This document shows positions 1 through 7,005 of a stretch of 40,259 bases of DNA, piece by piece. A model generated the notes under the pieces. That model did no database searches. It was not told where the DNA came from and saw only the letters and a list, made by a program, of their open reading frames with translations. Made by a program: the position numbers and the translations under genes. The stretch is taken from positions 1 through 40,259 of the forward strand of contig JAICJV010000020.1 in the NCBI GenBank assembly GCA_025928265.1, given 5' to 3'. This DNA comes from Thermoleophilaceae bacterium. GTDB lineage: Bacteria > Actinomycetota > Thermoleophilia > Solirubrobacterales > Thermoleophilaceae. The stretch's first letter is position 1; each line of letters begins with the position of its first letter.

Positions 1-1
1 C

Positions 2-268
2 CGGCCAGACCGGCGACCGAACCCCGAGCTCGCTGATCTGTACGCCGCCGAAGTCCGCGATGGCAAGCGTCCCCGCCTGCACGACCTAGCGGAGATAGGC
101 GACCCGCGCGTCGGAGCGCTAATCCGCTGCGGCGACCCGGAGATCGGGAAGACGCTGCGCGCCATTGCGGCCGACCCCGATGACGGAGCCCAGCGTTGGG
201 CGGGCCTCGTACTCCCTCAGTTACGGCGTGCGCCCGCAGCCGGCGCGCCGTGGCCGTTGTCGCAATAG
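2..268 (+). CDS. 3' end of an unidentified gene (partial)
   Basis: An open frame enters from the left edge and stops with TAG at 266-268, giving the last 88 residues of a protein whose start lies outside the window. The sequence is rich in charged residues and leucine/alanine, for example ELADLYAAEVRDGKRPRL followed by a segment that looks helical. Codon third positions are mostly G or C, as in the confident genes nearby, and the composition reads like a real protein. No motif, signal peptide or membrane segment is visible and I do not recognise the family. The next gene lies more than 350 bp away on the other strand, so context gives no clue to function. It could be a chance open frame, but its length and smooth composition make a real C-terminus more likely. 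Confidence 0.5.
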   Translation, partial: RPDRRPNPELADLYAAEVRDGKRPRLHDLAEIGDPRVGALIRCGDPEIGKTLRAIAADPDDGAQRWAGLVLPQLRRAPAAGAPWPLSQ

Positions 269-620
269 ACGAGACCCGGCGTACGTCGACCTCGCAGCAC
301 TTCCGCCATTCGTCGTCCGGAGCGGAAGTGTGCGTGTTTGCGGGTTCGTTGTCGATCTACCGCCCCTATAGGGGGTGCAAACCGACAACGAACTGAAGAC
401 AAGCCGTGATCGTCGCCACGCGGAGAGGGGTGTGGTCAGAAACGGCGCCCATAGCTCCGGAAAGTGACCAGACCCCCCACACCAGCGCGAGCCCAGCCGC
501 CCTACCCAGCCATCCCGAGAGCGGACGACCCGCCGCCGCACGCGCCGAGCGGAGCGCCGCTACGCCGGCCCCCGCTTCCTCTTCAAAAGCAGGGCAGTCG
601 CCTCGCGTGCGAAAGGGCGC
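269..620. other. Non-coding stretch between two convergent genes
   Basis: About 350 bp with no convincing gene. The short open frames here have low-complexity, arginine/proline-rich translations and overlap each other on both strands. The notable structure is the palindrome at 344-393. A weaker inverted pair TGGTCA/TGACCA lies near 432-468. Confidence 0.5.
344..393. repeat. 50-bp near-palindrome with perfect 11-bp arms
   Basis: The arms GTTCGTTGTCG (344-354) and CGACAACGAAC (383-393) are exact reverse complements. A 12-bp core palindrome CCCCTATAGGGG (363-374) shares the same centre, between 368 and 369. The interior positions pair only in part. A transcript would form a long hairpin and DNA could form a cruciform. 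There is no T-run, so a simple intrinsic terminator is not obvious; an operator, a bidirectional terminator or a dispersed palindromic repeat are all possible. Confidence 0.7.
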
Positions 621-2036
621 CTAGTCCGACGCCTCCGTGAGCGACTGCGGCTCCTCCCCGCTCGGCTGCTCGCCTCGGCAGACCTCGTCGTACACCTTCG
701 CCACGCCCTCCACGAGCGACGGCCACGAGTAGCGCGCCCGCGCCGCCTCGTACGCGGCCTCGCCGCGGCGTCGCCGTTCGTCCGAGTCGTTCACCACCTG
801 CACGAGCGCCTCCACCATCGCGTCCTCGTCGTCCGGCGGGACCAGCCAGCCGGTCTCGCCGTCGTCCACGATCGTGGCGGGGCCGTGGGCGTCCACCGCA
901 AGCGCCGGCAGGCCGCACGCCATCCCCTCCACCAGCACCTGCCCGAACTGCTCGTGCACGGACGGGAGCACCACCGCGTCGGCGGCGTTGAAGCCGTCGG
1001 GCAGATCGTCGTGACCGTGCCAGCCGGCCAGGAAGACGTCCTCGGCGCCGCACTCGCGAACGACTGCCAGGGGGTGCTCGCCCTCCCACTCGCCCGGATA
1101 GCCGCCGAGCAGCGCCAGAGCCGCGGGCCCATCGAAGTGCTCGTGCGCGCGCGCCCACGCGCGAATGAGCAGCGGGATGCGCTTGACCTCGGTGTAGCGG
1201 CCCACGTACACCAGCACGGGACCGTCGAGCGCGTCGAGGTCGTCCTCGGAGTACGAGACGCTGCCCGCCTCGCCCGACTCGTCCCAGCCGCGCGGCTCCT
1301 CCACGAGCCACCTGCGCCACAGCGCGCGCCGCTCATCGCCCCTCTTCGGCCTGCGGTCGAACGCGTCCGGCTCGAACCCGTTCGGTGCCCACACCACATT
1401 CGCCGGGTCCACGCCGAGCAGGCCCGGCACGCGCTCGACGGCGTCGGGTGACAGCACGAACAGCCGGTCCGCCGCCTGCGCCCAGCCGCGCATCCGCTCC
1501 GCCCACGCGCGCGCGTGCTCCCAGCCGTCGGGCGGCCCCTCGTCGATGGCGTTCAACATCAGGACCTCGGTGCCGTGCAGGTGGCCGATCACCGGCTTGT
1601 CACCGAACGCGCGCGCAGCGGCCTCGTTCAGCGGCGTGAGGTGGTGCAGGTGCAGCACGTCGGCATTCTCGGCGCCGGCCTCGCGCAGCACGCCCTCCCA
1701 GAGCGAGACGAGCCGCTCGAAGTCGTCGTCGTCCACCTTCGCGTAGACCACGTCCGCCGCGTCGTCGCGATCCTCGTACGACGGCTGGAACGGCGGGTCT
1801 GCGCGCAGCGGGTCGTCGGCGTCGCGCGACTCCGTGTAGTCCACCGGGTGCACGTCGATCCCCGCGAAGAACGACTTCGCGTTGGACTCCTCGTCCCCGC
1901 CGCCGAGCGACCCGGCGACCAGCGTCACGTCCCAGCCGTGGCTCGGCAGCTCGCGCGCGACGTAGCGGGCCACCTGCGCCGAACCCCCGCGCGGGAAGAA
2001 GGTGAGGGCCATGAGCACGCGCGGCACCCGGGGCAA
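621..2036 (-). CDS. GT4-family glycosyltransferase (glycogen-synthase-like fold)
   Basis: A retaining GT-B glycosyltransferase, probably transferring a sugar from a nucleotide-sugar to a glycan, glycolipid or small acceptor in the cytoplasm. The N-terminal half (residues 1-200) carries the acceptor-side Rossmann fold with the family's Gly-rich loop FFPRGGSAQVARYVARE near residue 14. The C-terminal half has the donor-binding GRYTEVKR (279-286) and the E-x7-E motif EQFGQVLVE (362-370), followed by GLPALAVDAHGPATIV. At 471 residues it is slightly long for the family because of an acidic insert around residues 45-105. The start shown is TTG; GTG at 2027 or ATG at 2012 are plausible alternatives, and no clear ribosome-binding site decides between them. 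It stands alone on its strand, so the substrate cannot be inferred from neighbours. Confidence 0.88.
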   Translation of the reverse strand: MPRVPRVLMALTFFPRGGSAQVARYVARELPSHGWDVTLVAGSLGGGDEESNAKSFFAGIDVHPVDYTESRDADDPLRADPPFQPSYEDRDDAADVVYAKVDDDDFERLVSLWEGVLREAGAENADVLHLHHLTPLNEAAARAFGDKPVIGHLHGTEVLMLNAIDEGPPDGWEHARAWAERMRGWAQAADRLFVLSPDAVERVPGLLGVDPANVVWAPNGFEPDAFDRRPKRGDERRALWRRWLVEEPRGWDESGEAGSVSYSEDDLDALDGPVLVYVGRYTEVKRIPLLIRAWARAHEHFDGPAALALLGGYPGEWEGEHPLAVVRECGAEDVFLAGWHGHDDLPDGFNAADAVVLPSVHEQFGQVLVEGMACGLPALAVDAHGPATIVDDGETGWLVPPDDEDAMVEALVQVVNDSDERRRRGEAAYEAARARYSWPSLVEGVAKVYDEVCRGEQPSGEEPQSLTEASD

Positions 2037-2077
2037 CCTATCGAGGGGAGAACTCGCCAGGTTTCCAGAAGGTGTGA

Positions 2078-2111
2078 ATTCGGTCTCAAGCTCAATTCAT
2101 ACCGGCCGAAT
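2078..2111 (+). promoter_or_regulatory. Stem-loop 1 in the leader of the SipW/TasA-like operon
   Basis: ATTCGGTC (2078-2085) pairs with GGCCGAAT (2104-2111), eight pairs including one G-U, around an 18-nt loop. It lies upstream of the first exported-protein gene and upstream of stem-loop 2. Its function is unknown; it could equally be part of a promoter-proximal operator. Confidence 0.4.
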
Positions 2112-2128
2112 ACCCAGGGCGTGATCCG

Positions 2129-2152
2129 GCTCCCCCGCAGCACCGGGGGAGC
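2129..2152 (+). promoter_or_regulatory. Stem-loop 2: perfect 9-bp GC hairpin upstream of the operon
   Basis: GCTCCCCCG (2129-2137) and CGGGGGAGC (2144-2152) are perfect reverse complements with a 6-nt loop, 32 nt before the ATG at 2185. No U-run follows, so it is not a standard intrinsic terminator. A role in translation or mRNA stability of the operon is plausible. It does not match the c-di-GMP riboswitch core that I know. Confidence 0.6.
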
Positions 2153-2184
2153 AAACGGAACCCCGACCGGGAGACCCAGACCTC

Positions 2185-2802
2185 ATGACCAAGACTTCGC
2201 GGGCCCGCAAGGCTCTCCTCAGCCTGCTCGTGGTGGGCGCCGTCGGCGCCGTCGCCTCGGCGGGCGCGTTCTCCGCCTTCACGAGCTCGAGCACCAACAC
2301 GGGCAACGAGTTCAAGGCCGGCACCGTTGTGCTCGGCTCGAACGACGGCGGCCAGCCGATGTACGCGGGCGTCAGCGCGATCAAGCCGGGCCAGCCGGTC
2401 ACGCGCTGCATCGCCGTGGCCTACACCGGCTCGCTCACCTCGAACGTGCGCCTCTACACCACCGACAGCGCGATCGGCGCGCTCGGGAAGTACGTCGACG
2501 TGACGGTGACTCCGGGCCACTGGGCCGGCAGCGCTCCGACGTTCCCGAACTGCACGAACTTCTCGCCGGACGGCTCCGCGGCGTACAGCGGGACGCTCGA
2601 GAACTTCCAGCAGACCAAGAACAGCTTCGCGAACGGCGTCGCGCTCAGCGGCCCCGCCACGAGCTACTGGGCGAACGGCAACACGGTCGTCTACCAGTTC
2701 AGCTACACGCTGCAGGACGACAACGCGGCCAACAGCGGCGACGCGAGCTCGCCGCTCACGACTGGCCTCCACTCGTTCAAGTTCGAGGCTCAGAGCAACT
2801 AG
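2185..2802 (+). CDS. Exported TasA/camelysin-like protein 1 (SipW-type signal)
   Basis: Predicted secreted or surface protein of 205 residues. A basic N-terminus and hydrophobic core (residues 11-30) run into AFSAFTSSSTNTGNEF and then AGT, the arrangement typical of signal peptides processed by SipW-type peptidases on TasA/camelysin proteins. The mature part is a beta-rich sandwich with IKPGQPVTRCIAVAYTG, the counterpart of the TasA-like KPGD...TV..NTG motif, and ends in a Phe-rich strand. Two cysteines (in TRCIAV and in PNCTNF) could form a disulfide. In Bacillus, TasA and camelysin-family proteins form or decorate extracellular fibres. The ATG follows a GGGAGA element. It is the first gene of the operon that also carries the signal peptidase. 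The fold assignment rests on motif resemblance. Confidence 0.8.
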   Translation: MTKTSRARKALLSLLVVGAVGAVASAGAFSAFTSSSTNTGNEFKAGTVVLGSNDGGQPMYAGVSAIKPGQPVTRCIAVAYTGSLTSNVRLYTTDSAIGALGKYVDVTVTPGHWAGSAPTFPNCTNFSPDGSAAYSGTLENFQQTKNSFANGVALSGPATSYWANGNTVVYQFSYTLQDDNAANSGDASSPLTTGLHSFKFEAQSN

Positions 2803-2821
2803 CCGGTCGCCGCGCGGCGCG

Positions 2822-3304
2822 ATGAAGGAGTTGCTCGAAAATTGGGCGCGACGGGCCGGCCTTGCAGCCGGCCTGATCGCGTCTGTGGTCGCGGTTGCCG
2901 GGTGGCGCGTGCCGCCCGCGGGCGGGTCGCTCGGCCTCGACCTGGCGATGACCTACCAGCCGGATGCGTCGCTCGAGATCACACCCCCGGGGCGGGTCCT
3001 CAGCAGCACGGCGATGAAGCCGGGCGAGTCGGTGTCCGGGACGCTCACCGCGCGCAACATCACGGGCGTCACGCTGCCGCTGCGCCTGCGTGCGCTGCCC
3101 TCGATCGACGACCTCGACCGCTCGCTGGTCGTGCACATCGACGCAGGCGGACGGGCGCTGTACGACGGCCCGCTCGGAAACGTCGCAGGATCGACGAAGC
3201 TGCGCTCGGGCGCGACCACGACCCTGCACGTGACCGCGACGCTGCCGCACGCTGCGCCGGACTGGCAGGGCCGCATCGCGAAGGTGGTGCTGGAGCTCCG
3301 ATGA
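2822..3304 (+). CDS. Exported TasA-like accessory sandwich protein
   Basis: A 160-residue protein with an N-terminal hydrophobic segment (about residues 12-28, RAGLAAGLIASVVAVAGW) that acts as a signal peptide or anchor. The rest is a compact beta-sandwich. MKPGESVSGTLTARNITG matches the motif shared by its neighbours, and the C-terminal LRSGATTTLHVTATLP plus DWQGR matches their final strands. It lacks the SipW-type FSAF...TGN element, so it may be cleaved by a different peptidase or stay anchored; this could make it a basal or chaperone-like partner of the other proteins. It starts 19 nt after the first gene, and its TGA overlaps the next ATG by 4 nt, so translation is coupled. The specific role is inferred only from context. 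Confidence 0.7.
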   Translation: MKELLENWARRAGLAAGLIASVVAVAGWRVPPAGGSLGLDLAMTYQPDASLEITPPGRVLSSTAMKPGESVSGTLTARNITGVTLPLRLRALPSIDDLDRSLVVHIDAGGRALYDGPLGNVAGSTKLRSGATTTLHVTATLPHAAPDWQGRIAKVVLELR

Positions 3305-3837
3305 GCCGCAAGCTCCTCCTCACCGTCGCGATCGTCGGCGCAGTCGGAGCACTGTCGGGCTTCGGCACGTACTCCGCGTTCTCCGCCACGACCTCGAACA
3401 CCGGCAACTCGATGCAGGCCGGCACCGTCTCGATCACCGACGACCACACGGCGTCGTCGCTGATCGGGCTGAGCAACGCCAAGCCGGGCGACACCACCAC
3501 CGGCTGCATCAAGGTGACCTACACCGGCTCGCTCGCCGCGGACGTGCGGATGTACGCCACGCCGACCGGCGCGCTCGCGCCCTACCTGAACGTGACGGTC
3601 AAGCGCGGTGCCGGCGGCAGCTACCCGAGCTGCACGGGCTTCACCGCGGAGGCCACGACATTCACGGGCACGCTCGCCACGCTGCCGGCGTCCTGGGCCG
3701 GCGCCATGTCCGAGTCGTGGACGCAGGGCGAGTCGCACTCCTACCAGGTGGCCGTCACGCTCGACCCGAACGCGCCCGCTTCGGCGCAGGGCGCCAGCGC
3801 GGGCGTGAGCTTCACCTGGGAGGCGCGCAACCAGTGA
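3301..3837 (+). CDS. Exported TasA/camelysin-like protein 2 (SipW-type signal)
   Basis: A 178-residue paralogue of the first gene in the operon. The signal segment (residues 4-21) leads into TYSAFSATTSNTGNSMQAGT, almost the same sequence pattern as protein 1. The shared sandwich motif appears as AKPGDTTTGCIKVTYTGSL, with a following V-R-M-Y-A-T strand that parallels V-R-L-Y-T-T of protein 1. The final strands GESHSYQVAVTLDPNAP and VSFTWEA are typical of TasA-like C-termini. Two cysteines sit at positions equivalent to those in protein 1. The ATG at 3301 overlaps the previous stop (ATGA), which fixes the start. A GTG overlapping its stop codon begins the signal peptidase. Likely a second subunit of the same surface structure. 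Confidence 0.82.
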   Translation: MSRKLLLTVAIVGAVGALSGFGTYSAFSATTSNTGNSMQAGTVSITDDHTASSLIGLSNAKPGDTTTGCIKVTYTGSLAADVRMYATPTGALAPYLNVTVKRGAGGSYPSCTGFTAEATTFTGTLATLPASWAGAMSESWTQGESHSYQVAVTLDPNAPASAQGASAGVSFTWEARNQ

Positions 3838-4346
3838 TCCGGCCGCTCGCGCTGTTCGGGGCCTATCTCGTGGCCGGCCTGGCCGCGGGCATCCTGCTGG
3901 CCGCCGCCGTGCCGATGGCGTTCGGCATGAAGAGCTTCACGGTGCTGTCGGGATCGATGGAGCCGGCGTTCGACACCGGCGACATGGTCGTGGACCGCCA
4001 GATCGCACCCGCCGACGCGCGGCCCGGCGACGTGGTCACCTTCCGCGACCCGCGCGGCCAGTCGCGGCTGATCACCCACCGGTTGCGCAGCGTGAGCATC
4101 TCCGGCGGCACCGCGCGGATGATCACGAAGGGCGACGCGAACGACACCACCGAGAGCTGGACGGTGCCGGTCGGCGGGAAGATCGGACGGGTCGCCTACC
4201 GGCTGCCGAAGCTGGGCTACGCGCTCGCCCTCACGCACGGGCGCGACGCCAAGCTGCTCCTGATCGTGCTCCCCGCGCTGCTGTTCGGCGCCCTCGAGCT
4301 GCGCCGGATCTGGAGGCGCGAGGAAGATGTCCCGGCGCCCGCGTAA
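3834..4346 (+). CDS. sipW: SipW-type signal peptidase I (S26B, Ser-His type)
   Basis: Membrane-bound signal peptidase of 170 residues of the archaeal/ER-like S26B class found with TasA and camelysin genes. Residues 1-27 form an N-terminal membrane anchor. The catalytic serine lies in LSGSMEPAF (box B), followed by the TGDMV strand. The second catalytic residue is the histidine of RLITHRLRSV, where ordinary bacterial enzymes have lysine. KGDANDTTE is the conserved box that follows. A C-terminal hydrophobic stretch (LLLIVLPALLFGALEL) gives a second membrane segment. The start is GTG at 3834, overlapping the previous stop as GTGA. Its 3' end overlaps the next gene by 20 nt. It presumably processes the SipW-type signal peptides encoded on both sides, which is inference from the established Bacillus pairing. 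Confidence 0.92.
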   Translation: MIRPLALFGAYLVAGLAAGILLAAAVPMAFGMKSFTVLSGSMEPAFDTGDMVVDRQIAPADARPGDVVTFRDPRGQSRLITHRLRSVSISGGTARMITKGDANDTTESWTVPVGGKIGRVAYRLPKLGYALALTHGRDAKLLLIVLPALLFGALELRRIWRREEDVPAPA

Positions 4347-5286
4347 GGTCGCGGCGCTCGCGACGCTCGTGATGGCGCTCGGTGGCGGGAGCGCGTACGC
4401 GGCGTGGAGCGCGACGACCTCTCCCCCGCCGGCAAGCTTCTCGGGCGCGCCCGACTGGACGCCCCCCGCCGTCACCGCAGCCGCCATCAAGAAGAGCACG
4501 AGCGGCTACTCGGCCGGCTACGTCAGGCCGGGCGGCCAGTACTACGTGTACGCGCAGGTCGCGACCGACACCGGGAACCCGCCGAGCGGACTCGCAGGTG
4601 TGACGTCGAACCTGACGGGCCTCACGAGCGGCCAGTCCGCGGCAGCGCTCTCGGCGGGCACGTACTCGGTCGAGGGCGTGACCTACAAATACCGCGCGGG
4701 CCCGTTCACCGTCAGCGCCGCGGCCGGCAACACGACGTACAGCGTGAGCGCCAGGGACGTGGCCGCCAACGTCTTCACCACGACGAGCCAGCCGGTCGTG
4801 GTGGACGGAACCGCGCCCACGGGCTCGGACGTGCAGACGACCAACGTCAGTGGCGGCACGGCCGGTTCGGCCGAGGCCGGTGACACGCTCACGCTCACGT
4901 TCAGCGAGCCGATCGATCCCAACGCGCTGGTCAGCGGCTGGGACGGAACCGCTCGTGCGGCGACGCTCGAGCTCGCGAACGGGGGTGGCAGCGCCCCCGA
5001 CACCGTGCAGCTCTTCAACGGAACGTCACCGATCACGGCGCTCGGGACGATCAGGTTGCCGGACAAGGGCTACGTGAAGGCGATCGTCGACTTCACGAAC
5101 TCGACGATGGTCCTGTCGGGCTCGACGCTCACCGTGACGCTCGGGTCGACGAACGGTGCCAAGAACGTGAGCACCGGCGGCTCTGGCACCACGCAATGGG
5201 TGCCAACCGCGTCGCTCTACGACCGCGCCGGCAACGCGCTCACCTCCACCACCGTGAACGGGTCGGGATCGAATGCCGCTTTCTAG
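4327..5286 (+). CDS. Exported Ig-like/SwmB-type repeat protein
   Basis: A secreted protein of 319 residues. The N-terminus (basic MSRRPRK, hydrophobic core to residue 20, then AYAAWSATTS) resembles a SipW-type signal. The mature part is Thr/Ser/Gly-rich beta-sandwich. Residues 35-165 include GLAGVTSNLTGLTSGQS and a D-V-A-A-N strand typical of bacterial Ig-like modules. Residues 165-319 contain GDTLTLTFSEPIDPN, the signature-like start of SwmB/Big-type domains, and end in YDRAGNALTS. Such domains usually act in adhesion or as spacers in surface proteins. It overlaps the signal peptidase by 20 nt and the next gene by 14 nt. The low lysine and high threonine content suits an exported structural protein. 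No enzymatic motif is visible. Confidence 0.75.
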   Translation: MSRRPRKVAALATLVMALGGGSAYAAWSATTSPPPASFSGAPDWTPPAVTAAAIKKSTSGYSAGYVRPGGQYYVYAQVATDTGNPPSGLAGVTSNLTGLTSGQSAAALSAGTYSVEGVTYKYRAGPFTVSAAAGNTTYSVSARDVAANVFTTTSQPVVVDGTAPTGSDVQTTNVSGGTAGSAEAGDTLTLTFSEPIDPNALVSGWDGTARAATLELANGGGSAPDTVQLFNGTSPITALGTIRLPDKGYVKAIVDFTNSTMVLSGSTLTVTLGSTNGAKNVSTGGSGTTQWVPTASLYDRAGNALTSTTVNGSGSNAAF

Positions 5287-6142
5287 CGTCGTCTCCGGCA
5301 TCGCGGCGCGCGGGCTCATCGCGGCTCTCGCCACGGGAGCCCTGGCGGCTTCCCTCGTCTCGCAGCGACCCGAGACCCCCGCGACGCTGCAGACCCTGCG
5401 GACAGCCGGGGCGGCCGGAGCGATCAGTGACTCGCGCGGCGGCGACGCCATCGTGCGCGCTTCCGACATGCGCGGCGGCGACTCCGTCACCGGTGACGTG
5501 ACGATGCGCTGGTCCGGCCAGACGCCCGCGAGCGTGGTGCTCGCGCCGCGCGGCCTGAGCGGGTCGCTCGCGAGCGCGCTCGGTGTGGCGGTCGACGACC
5601 TCACGACCGGGCGGCACGTGTACGCGGGGTCGCTCGCGGAGATGGGCGCCGTGCAGCTCGACGACTTCGCGCCCGGATCGAGCCACGACTTCCGCTTCAC
5701 CGTGACGCTCGCGCCGGACGCGCCGGACTCACTGCAGGGTGCCGCGGCTGCGGTGCGGTTCGACTGGACCGCGACCGCGGACGATCCGCCGCCCACGCCG
5801 GCGCCGACGACCCCGGCTCCGCCGCCCGTCGCCCCGCCGACCGACACGACGCCGCCACACATCAGGCTCGTGGCCACGAAGCTCGGCGTGCGCGCGACGT
5901 GCGACGAGGCGTGCACGTTCAGGGCGAGCTCTTCCAGGGTCACGGGCGTGAAGCACGTGAAGAAGCCGAAGCTGCGCGTGAAGGTCAGCGGTACGTCCGC
6001 CACCGTCGCGCTCGCGTTCGACAGGAAGTCGCTGAAGCTCCTGAAGAAGTCGCGCAAGGCGCAGGCGATCGTGACCGTCGTCGCCGTGGACGCCGCGGGC
6101 AACCGCGCTACGGCCGCGAAGCGGATCGAGTTGCGACCGTAG
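5273..6142 (+). CDS. Exported TasA-like domain with Pro-rich linker and basic C-terminal domain
   Basis: A 289-residue secreted protein and the last gene of the operon. A hydrophobic N-terminal segment (about residues 8-28) serves as signal or anchor. Residues 45-165 repeat the operon's sandwich pattern: DMRGGDSVTGDVTMRWSG corresponds to the KPGD motif, and FAPGSSHDFRFTVTLAPDAP plus FDWTAT correspond to the final strands. A Pro/Thr linker (about 168-195) joins a C-terminal domain (195-289) containing CDEAC, many lysines (KSLKLLKKSRKAQA) and VVAVDAAGNRAT, an Ig-like end. The basic C-terminal domain could bind the anionic cell wall or anchor the fibre. That is inference, supported only by its linker-separated, lysine-rich character and its place at the end of the operon. 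Confidence 0.72.
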   Translation: MPLSSVVSGIAARGLIAALATGALAASLVSQRPETPATLQTLRTAGAAGAISDSRGGDAIVRASDMRGGDSVTGDVTMRWSGQTPASVVLAPRGLSGSLASALGVAVDDLTTGRHVYAGSLAEMGAVQLDDFAPGSSHDFRFTVTLAPDAPDSLQGAAAAVRFDWTATADDPPPTPAPTTPAPPPVAPPTDTTPPHIRLVATKLGVRATCDEACTFRASSSRVTGVKHVKKPKLRVKVSGTSATVALAFDRKSLKLLKKSRKAQAIVTVVAVDAAGNRATAAKRIELRP

Positions 6143-6165
6143 GCCCGGGCGGGCATCGTTTGTCG

Positions 6166-7005
6166 CTACAGCGCAGCTGCGCGCCGTTCCACCGCGGCCA
6201 CGAACTTCGTGTAGCGCGCCGGCAGCAGCCGGACGAATGCGTCGAGGAGCCTCGCGTCGTTGCCCACCATGATCCGCGCCCGGCCCGCCTCGACGCCGTC
6301 GACGATGATCCGCGCCGCCTGCGCCGGATCCATCCTCAGCAGCTTCTTGGTGTAGAGCTTGTGCCGCCGCTCGTCGTCCGCCGTCACGGGCAGCCCGAGT
6401 TCCTTGGCCTTCTTCAGCGCGGAGTCGGCGATGTTCGTCCTCACACCACCGGGATGCACGACCGACACCTGCACCGGGTGGCGCGCCGCGAGCATCTCGG
6501 CGCGCAGCGATTCGGTGAACCCGCGCACCGCGAACTTCGTGGTGCAGTAGTGCGTCATCTCGGGCTGCGCCAGACAGCCGTTCAGGCTCGAGACGTTCAC
6601 CACGTGGCCATCGCCCGAGGCGATCACGTGCGGCAGGAACGCCTTCGTCCCGTGCATCACGCCCCACAGGTTCACGGCGAAGACGCGTTCGTAATCGTCG
6701 TACTCCGACTCCAGCACGGAGCGCCGGAACGCGATGCCCGCGTTGTTGTAGACCTGGTGCACGACGCCGAAGTGCTGGGCAACCGCCGCGGCGTAGGACT
6801 GGACGGCGTCGCGATCGCCCACGTCGAGCCGCTGTGCGTGGACCTCTGCGTCGCCGAGGAGCCGGGCCGTCTCCTCGAGCCCTGCGTCGTCCACATCGGA
6901 GATCGCGACACGTGCGCCGCGTCGCGCCAGCTCGACCGCCAGCGCACGCCCGATCCCGGACCCCGCGCCGGTGACGACGCAGACCTTCCCGCGGACGCTG
7001 CTCAT
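6166..7005 (-). CDS. Short-chain dehydrogenase/reductase (SDR) coupled to the monooxygenase
   Basis: Classical NAD(P)-dependent SDR of 279 residues. The cofactor loop is TGAGSGIGR (residues 13-21), then NNAG in the fourth strand, the catalytic serine in NVSSLNG, and the Y-x3-K pair in HYCTTKFAV. PGGVRTNI follows as the usual Pro-Gly loop. A basic C-terminal extension (LDAFVRLLPARYTKFV) may associate with membrane. The ATG at 7005 overlaps the monooxygenase stop as ATGA, so it is translated from the same mRNA. In mycobacteria a comparable SDR sits beside a MymA-type monooxygenase, suggesting joint oxidation or reduction of a lipid or ketone/alcohol substrate. The substrate itself cannot be read from the sequence. 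Confidence 0.9.
   Translation of the reverse strand: MSSVRGKVCVVTGAGSGIGRALAVELARRGARVAISDVDDAGLEETARLLGDAEVHAQRLDVGDRDAVQSYAAAVAQHFGVVHQVYNNAGIAFRRSVLESEYDDYERVFAVNLWGVMHGTKAFLPHVIASGDGHVVNVSSLNGCLAQPEMTHYCTTKFAVRGFTESLRAEMLAARHPVQVSVVHPGGVRTNIADSALKKAKELGLPVTADDERRHKLYTKKLLRMDPAQAARIIVDGVEAGRARIMVGNDARLLDAFVRLLPARYTKFVAAVERRAAAL

Noticed and set aside
406-624. Small plus-strand open frame in the first non-coding stretch
   Set aside because: Pro/Ala/Ser-rich translation, overlaps the end of the glycosyltransferase, and no motif or ribosome-binding site.
2078-2184. c-di-GMP riboswitch upstream of the SipW/TasA-like operon
   Set aside because: A GCAAAC stretch and hairpins suggested it, but the second conserved block (ACGCAAAGC) is absent.
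1515-2825. Plus-strand frame spanning the glycosyltransferase and the first TasA-like gene
   Set aside because: Overlaps two supported genes in the wrong frame or strand and has no motif.
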